Below, in pieces: positions 58,521-64,000 of a stretch of 64,000 bases of DNA. Positions within the stretch are counted from its first letter, which is position 1. Every line of letters starts with the position of its first letter. Position numbers and translations under genes: made by a program. This stretch comes from Cephalotus follicularis. Taxonomy: Eukaryota; Streptophyta; Magnoliopsida; Oxalidales; Cephalotaceae. The stretch spans positions 4,499 through 68,498 of the forward strand of contig BDDD01000897.1 in NCBI GenBank assembly GCA_001972305.1, given 5' to 3'. Below the pieces are notes generated by a model that ran no database searches, had not been told where the DNA came from, and saw nothing but the letters and a program-made list of their open reading frames with translations.

Positions 58521-58681
58521 AGAGCATGGTGAGGGCAATTAGTGCCCTCGCCGTGTATTTTTAACATGGCGAGGGTAAGAGTGCCCTCGCCATGACTTTT
58601 TTTTTAAAAAAAACTGCTAAACAGTGAAGGGATTCATTTCCCCTCGCCATGCCCTCGCCGTTGCCTTGTTTTTTTGTAGTG
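58520..58681. repeat. CACTA right terminal inverted repeat and subterminal array
   Basis: GCCCTCGCC/GGCGAGGG words in both orientations (seven or more), several as inverted pairs, for example GTGCCCTCGCC and GGCGAGGGTAAG, ending in CCGTTGCCTTGTTTTTTTGT then AGTG. TTA duplication at 58682-58684. Confidence 0.93.
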
Positions 58682-59620
58682 TTAGTTCACCTAGGATACC
58701 CGGTGGTCACACTAGGCTCGTGTGATCACTTGTAGTTTAAGTCCCAAGTTAGGCCATATTTTAGGAAGCATAAGATGGATGTTTTTTTCCCATCAAGCAT
58801 GCTCCGCCACTTTCAATTGGATTGGAAGATAAAATATGGTAATTTTAAACGGCTTGGTAAAATTAAAAATTGGTGAGACCCAAATCCCCCCAAGGAAAAT
58901 AATAAATCTATCACGATGTAGTAGCTAGGTTGTGAACCGTCGTAGGCCTTCCATGGTTCTTGCTGAATGGGGTGGACATACTATAGACTATCATGCGAAA
59001 GCTGACGTACTACAATATGGCCATTCCTGTTCGGCTCCAGTGAAGGAGCTGGATAGAAATTCTATGTTTTGGCACTTGGACACTCAAACATGTGGGTGTT
59101 TCAGAATAGGCATATTTCTATGAGGATTGTGGGTCTGGACTTATACTGGCTCTAATGACTTGTCAAGCCCATCTCTGAGACCATACTAAGCTGGGAGGTC
59201 GGACTATGATCGGATCTTACATGACAAGCATGAGCCTGCATGTAAATTGGTACAAGTACCTACCTATCTTGGGTATTTTAGTTGGTCATACCGTTAATGA
59301 TGGCCAAAATATTTGGGATAGATTTTGATCCCCACTATGAGGCTAGTACTTCTTAAATTCTACATGGGGGTATGGGATACGATTAGAATAGTGGGAGGAA
59401 CTATATACGCTAAAGACCAAGTGATATGGTTGTAACATATAAACCAGAATAATCTACTAATATTCCTTATCTTGTTTTCTTATAGGTTGCTAGATATATG
59501 TCTTCTGAACACTCAATGGTAGTCAGCATCGCCATAGCCCGCGTCTTAATAACTAATAAGCTAGAGGTCCAAATTTCTTACAATGGCAGCTTAATTTGAT
59601 CCGTGTTTTAACGAGCTTGA
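58682..59620 (+). other. Copia leader resumed after the CACTA element
   Basis: Continues the sequence cut at 40774. It has no clear coding domain; contains GATACCCGGTGGTCACACTA, ATGCTCCGCCACTTTCAATT and GTCGTAGGCCTTCCATGG. It precedes the gag frame. Confidence 0.5.
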
Positions 59621-59644
59621 ATATAGCTCATGTCATAATTGAGC

Positions 59645-60690
59645 ACCCCCTATTCTAGGTCCAAACCTGTTAAATGAACATAAGGCCAAGGTGGCCAAGT
59701 GGTGGTTTGACGATGACCGAGCCCGTTGACTAGCAGTTGCTGGCATGGTGCCACAATTGCAACAGAAGTATGAAGAACTACGGACCTTACGTGTCATACT
59801 TATGGAACTCAAGGAGTTATATGGCACCCAGTCAGGGATTGTAGAGGTAGATTTAGGCCTTGGTAGGTCAAAATAATCTGTGGAGCCTTTTCTCTCTTTT
59901 GAGACACCCTCAAGGAGGGACGGATCCAAGGGATCTTGTTCCAAGGGCAAGGCCCCAATGAAGAGGCCGCTTGGTCAAGGTGGTGTTGCTTATATCATAA
60001 AGCTTAAAAAGGAGGATGTCTGTTTGTATTGTAAGAATCCAAGACATTGGAAAAGTGATTGTAAGGAGTTCCTTGCCACCATTGCTCGAGGTGTCTTTGG
60101 ATCAGGTACCTTCTCGATAGAACTCTACCTAGCATACAATGTTAGCTCGACTTGGGTTTTAGACTCTGATTGTCACATTAACATTTGTAACTCTTTGCAG
60201 GGCTTTAGAGAAATTAGGAAGCTAGGAGCTGGAGATGCAATGGACCTACGGTTGGGTGACAGATCAAGGATCTTAGCCGGATTTGTAGGAAAATTTGATT
60301 TGTATCTACCTAGTGGTTTTGTAATGAGACTATACCCTTTTTATTTTGTTAAGAACATTGTTCGAAACATAATTAGCGTATCCTATGTATATTCTAGCAC
60401 TTATTTAATACAACTGGATTTATGCTATTGTCTTCTAGTAAAGTCACAGTTGGCACTGGACATCTAGATAATGAGATTTATGTCTTGGATACTAATCAAA
60501 ATATGGCACTAGCTATAAAGCAAGGTACTTCTAAAACACAACGAGAGAATAATGATGTAAATCAATCGTACATTTGGCATTGTAGATTAGGTCATCCTAA
60601 CGAGGCTAGTGTTGGAGATATGCCCTATAAGCCAATTGCGTTTACTGTAAAGTGCATATTCTTAACGACAGTCTTATTCAACTTCTAGTA
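59645..60690 (+). pseudogene. Ty1/copia gag, protease and pre-integrase, truncated
   Basis: 59660-59870: gag tail (VPQLQQKYEELRTLRVILME, LKELYGTQSGI) with stops near 59730 and 59876. 59880-60100: zinc knuckle CLYCKNPRHWKSDC (CX2CX4HX4C, intact) in a Lys-rich context. 60150-60270: protease STWVLDSDCHINICNSLQGF; the catalytic Asp-Ser-Gly has Gly replaced by Asp. A frame change at about 60420. 60570-60620: GAG-pre-integrase YIWHCRLGHPNEASV. The integrase is missing; the sequence stops matching copia after about 60690. Plus strand, the same copia that the CACTA element split. Confidence 0.85.
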
Positions 60691-61404
60691 CTTAACTGGC
60701 AATGGTTCATCTATATACATTCTTTAATGTATTGATGAATGTCCATAGAATAGAGATAGATGACTAAGACCATTGATGAGATCATTGGTGTGACACTTAG
60801 AACCTCGGTAAGCTCTGTTCTTAAATATTCGCAGTTGTAGGATTAATAATCATGGACGCCAGTAATCCAGATAGATTGTCACATGTTTATCATCCAGGTG
60901 TAAGAGAATGACTAATCTCAAAGTCACAAGTGTAGAGTACGATGTGATAAGTATGTGGGTGCTCGTTGAAAATGAGTTCATCGAATAGTGGCTCGCAAGA
61001 AGAACAGATGTATAGAGTTTTACCCACTTGTCAAACAAGAGTTCTTATGTTACAGCAGTGCAACTGGTCCTTAGACCTGAGCCGCCATATGATGTCTTGT
61101 GTATAACACATCATGCGTTGATGACACTTAAATACTACTCTTACCCACTGGGCGTATACAGGTGTCTATTGGGTATGGTCGCTTATACATGGAGACATAT
61201 GAGTAGGCAACAAGGAATATACCAGTCCGGGTATAAGGGATTGTATGCTCTATGACATCGCACTTATAATAGCTTGATTGTATGCTCTATGATATCGCAC
61301 TTATAATAGCTTGAAGTCCTTGCAAGGCTCTAAGCATGTTCGGAAGAGTTTCTGATATGCGAGTAAAGCTATTTATATAAGTTGCGAGATGCATATAATT
61401 GAAT
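60691..61404 (+). other. Copia-like non-coding region
   Basis: No domain. It shares TCCTTAGACCTGAGC and spacing with 31.9 kb, so it is probably the 3' untranslated/LTR region of a copia family present twice in the window. It holds a 37-bp tandem duplication at 61241-61314 (TTGTATGCTCTATGACATCG twice). Confidence 0.5.
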
Positions 61405-62409
61405 TGTTAGGGTTTGACGAATTTCGTACCCTAGAATTAATCGGAGCATAGAATGGTACAAGGATTATACCTGCATGGAAACTGTAATAATATAGTTTAA
61501 TTGATTTAATAAATATAATATGTGATATCATAAATATTAAATCTATCGTATCCGGGATTAGTCTTAAGATGCGATGTTAACCTTTATCCGTAAATATAAG
61601 ATATTCACTTTTATCCGTACGAACCCATAAACATAATGAACTCTTATATAGAGATTGATTCATCTTGTATAAGGGATATATTGAAAGTGTTTCAGTTTGC
61701 AAATTAATTAGAAGAGTTCTAACTTGATTGGAGAAGTTCAATCGGTAATCGTAAATTTACTATTATGCCCTTACGCCCGGTATATCGCATGAATTATCAG
61801 ATTCACGCACTATAAGCTTTGTGACAACATCATTTTTATGAGTCTTAATTTAAGGGTAATTCGTATAATTAAGTGAGGGCTTGATTAAATATGAAAATCC
61901 GGTAAGTTATACTTACCAGAAATTGCCCCGATATTAAGTTACTAAGGGTTAGTATAAAAGGTTTTTGTTTTGACCACTCACCACACACTCCATCTTAAGC
62001 TCACATATCAGATTTCCTTAAGGGAAATGGGAGCTTACATCTTCCAATTAATGGCCATTAATGGTTGAACAAAAATGGTGGAGAGGAGGAGGTCAAAGCT
62101 AGCCAGTGTTGGTGATTATACTTGGTGTGGAATACTAGAAGGCCATGATCACTCCATGACAAGTAAATGAGTCATCTTTGCGGCCCATGTAAGTTATTCT
62201 ATTCCTCCTTTTTTGCCGCTCCAAGTGTTGGTTTAGGCTAGAGATCAGGGCAAGCATAGATTAGGTATATTGGAATTCGTTTAGGGTCAATCTTTGTTAT
62301 TTGTTGCACGTTTGATGCCATGCTTTTATTGTTTTTGTTCCACTGTAATATCTGCTTTTCATCCATGATTAAGTGTTAATTTGATGTTTAGATTGACAAT
62401 AAACCAACA
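61405..62409 (+). repeat. Probable copia LTR followed by a primer-binding site
   Basis: The right edge is set by the PBS at 62412: LTR end ...AAACCAACA. The left edge TGTTAGGG (61405) is a likely but unproven start, giving ~1.0 kb. A TATA box TATAAAAG lies at 61953-61960 (TTAGTATAAAAGGTTTTTG), about 450 bp before the PBS, a normal LTR arrangement. The part 61405-61520 resembles 32240-32400. Confidence 0.55.
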
Positions 62410-62411
62410 AA

Positions 62412-62423
62412 CGGTATCAGAGC
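62412..62423 (+). other. Primer-binding site
   Basis: CGGTATCAGAGC, one mismatch from TGGTATCAGAGC. It indicates a plus-strand LTR element extending beyond the right edge of the window. Confidence 0.75.
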
Positions 62424-63239
62424 GACCTAATCTAGCTTGCCTTGCCACTTGTGATTGAAACTAACATGAATTTGACATTAATTTGCATTCGGTTTTGGTA
62501 TTTTTAGTTTCTGGTTTTCCAGCAAAGTTTTTGCTGGGTTTGACATGCAAATGATGCTTCAAATGTTATTAAATAGCTTGCTTAATTAATCTAGCAAGTT
62601 AGGTTTTGATTCATGATCATAATGTAATCAAAATCATGTCATTTGGAGGTGTATAGCTCACTTTATGCATGTAAATTCGTGGCTGGTGTTTGCCCAGATT
62701 TTTTCAGCAATGGCATGAGTTTCAAGTGACATTTAGCCCTTTAAAATCTGGTTTGAAATCTGGTTTCCATAGCTTGACAAGTTGGCTTTTGGTTCTAGTT
62801 TAATTTGATACAAAAAACTTGTCATTTGGACCATTAATGAGTAAGTTAGCATTTTGATGAGAGTTCATTATGTTCTTGCATTTTCTTCTCTTTGATCTTT
62901 GGTTTTATGTTAAAGGATATGGAAAAGGTGTCAATGGAGGTGAAGAGTTAACCTTAGATTAATCAAATGCTAATTGGATTACCAAATGATTAAACTATCC
63001 TAAACCTAAGCTAAACCATGAGCATTTGTCTCCACTTGGCCAGCCATGTAATCTCAAATTGGAAGATTGCTTTTCTATTTTGCTTTGGAATTAAATGTGC
63101 GTGTAAGAAGGCCATACCTATTGTAAGAGCTTGCTTGTAACCTTGGTTAAAGGCATAAATGCTAAAAGACATAAGTGTAGGTATTTTATGTCTAAAGTTA
63201 TCTTGCATTTCTCTATCCCACTTCGGCCGAATTTTGCAT
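62424..63239 (+). other. Leader of the right-edge LTR element, non-coding
   Basis: AT-rich with no coding motif. A few long imperfect repeats such as ATCTGGTTTGAAATCTGGTT (~62747) are seen. Confidence 0.45.
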
Positions 63240-63620
63240 GTCTTTTTGGATGGTTTTTATGTTGATTAAGAGTTAATCAAGTGGTGGAGAATGCCCTTTG
63301 ACTTGGTAAATAATTTGATCAAATGGTCAATAGTTGATCATTTGACAAATTTTGACCTAGTTAAATCAACTTTAAATCAATGGTTGATATTACTTGTATA
63401 TAAATCTTATGGTTCATATTTAATCCCTATATGATCAAGAGTTGATCATGTGGGTGATATGAATCACAATTTGAGTCAATATTAATCAAGTGGTTGAAAT
63501 TGGTCAAGTATTGATCAAGTGTAAATCAAAGGGCTAATATTAATCAAAGTTGATTTTAATTGTTTGACAATGATCAAGAGTTGATCAAAAGTTAAAACAT
63601 TGGACTAATCTTTATTAAGA
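63240..63620. repeat. Degenerate TTGATCAA-type dyad array
   Basis: At least fifteen words of the type TTGATCA, TTAATCAA, TGGTCAA or GTTGATC in 380 bp, several paired as GATCAAGAGTTGATCA (63433-63448, 63572-63588). TGATCA is self-complementary, so most units are small dyads. Confidence 0.75.
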
Positions 63621-63734
63621 GTGTTGACTTTGAGTCTCAATCCTAAGGTTTTAATGATTAAAAATTTGCATTTAACTTCGTTACTTTCTGTGCAAATAAA
63701 AGATAAACAAAATAAAGAAGTGCAGAAACAGGAC

Positions 63735-64000
63735 AAAGCGTCGACGGTTCGAATCAAAGCGTCAGCGGTTTGGACCAATGCGTCAACGCTTAAGAAGCTT
63801 GCATCAGCGGTTTAAAACAGAGACTTGTGGAATTAGTTGAAGAACTCAAAGCGGCGACGCTCAAGGTAAAACGTCAGCGCTTTATACCAAAGAGTCGACA
63901 CCCAGATAAAAGCGCTTGCGGTTTATGCGAAAAAATTCAAATACAACGCGTAACGGTAACATAAGCGCCAACGCTTTAACAGACACCATCGACGCTTTGC
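63735..64000. repeat. Dyad-repeat array AAAGCGTCRRCGSTTT, running off the window
   Basis: About eleven degenerate units in 265 bp, each ~16 bp and spaced 15-30 bp: AAAGCGTCGACGGTT, AAAGCGTCAGCGGTTT, AATGCGTCAACGCTT, GCATCAGCGGTTT, AAAGCGGCGACGCTC, AAACGTCAGCGCTTT, AAAGAGTCGACACC, AAAGCGCTTGCGGTTT, AACGCGTAACGGT, AAGCGCCAACGCTTT, CATCGACGCTTTGC. The array continues past the right edge. Confidence 0.88.

Larger units (their letters stand above)
40775..58681 (-). mobile_element. CACTA (En/Spm) DNA transposon carrying a nested Tekay element
   Basis: Right terminal inverted repeat, read inward: CACTACAAAAAAACAAGGCA. Left: GACTACTAAAAAATAGGTCA. Both are followed by CGACGAGGGCAT or CGGCGAGGGCAT. 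The 3-bp duplication TTA is present at 40772-40774 and 58682-58684. Subterminal arrays of CCCTCGCC/GGCGAGGG fill both ends, as in CACTA elements where TNPA-type protein binds. It encodes TNP2-like and TNPA-like genes on the minus strand. Without the 10.07-kb gypsy insert it is about 7.8 kb. The first base of the left end is G instead of C, and both genes are broken, so it cannot move by itself. Confidence 0.96.

Overview
The window looks like transposon-packed heterochromatin from a plant nuclear genome, probably a eudicot. The evidence is repeated TTTAGGG-type (Arabidopsis-type) telomere motifs in a satellite, plant-type Ty3/gypsy chromoviruses and Ty1/copia elements primed by initiator-Met tRNA (TGGTATCAGAGC-like sites), and a CACTA (En/Spm) DNA transposon with a TNP2 transposase. 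I found no host gene, no tRNA or rRNA gene, and no intact open element: every transposon coding region is broken. The species cannot be told from the sequence. Two N tracts (position 3870 and 13314-13338) mark assembly joins.

Layout. 1-10734: one tandem satellite, period about 246 bp, about 43 copies. 10735-13008: 3' part of a gypsy LTR (family 1). 13010-17846: a scrambled gypsy region, with a plus-strand LTR family 2 fragment, a gap, plus-strand RT-RNaseH-integrase, a minus-strand LTR family 2 fragment and minus-strand gag-protease. 17847-20399: a complete minus-strand family 2 LTR. 20400-30905: the tail of an old plus-strand copia element, split by a full-length minus-strand copia (20495-30891). 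That copia is split by a solo gypsy LTR (20823-26037), which is itself split by a second solo LTR (22814-25591). Exact 5-bp target-site duplications (CATTT, CTTCT, GTAAT) prove this order. 30906-32500: copia 3' LTR and a degraded copia-like LTR region. 32516-38955: gypsy LTR family 5, with one LTR flanked by a primer-binding site on one side and a polypurine tract on the other, and one solo LTR with a CATGA duplication.

38956-39678 is an unclassified LTR-like end. 39679-60690 is a plus-strand copia element interrupted by a CACTA transposon (40775-58681, TTA duplication). The CACTA promoter side was in turn hit by a full-length Tekay/Del-type gypsy element (47860-57926, TATAT duplication). 60691-64000 holds another copia-like LTR with TATA box and primer-binding site, and then a leader with two different arrays of short dyad repeats.

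The most unusual signals are: (1) dense arrays of short dyad-symmetric repeats with a TCGA-like core in at least three unrelated LTR or leader sequences, with different flanking bases in each family; (2) a telo-box in almost every satellite monomer; (3) a Tekay gag-pol whose frame is open over 4.3 kb except for eleven point nonsense codons, eight of them TAG; (4) an LTR with both PBS and PPT at its edges.
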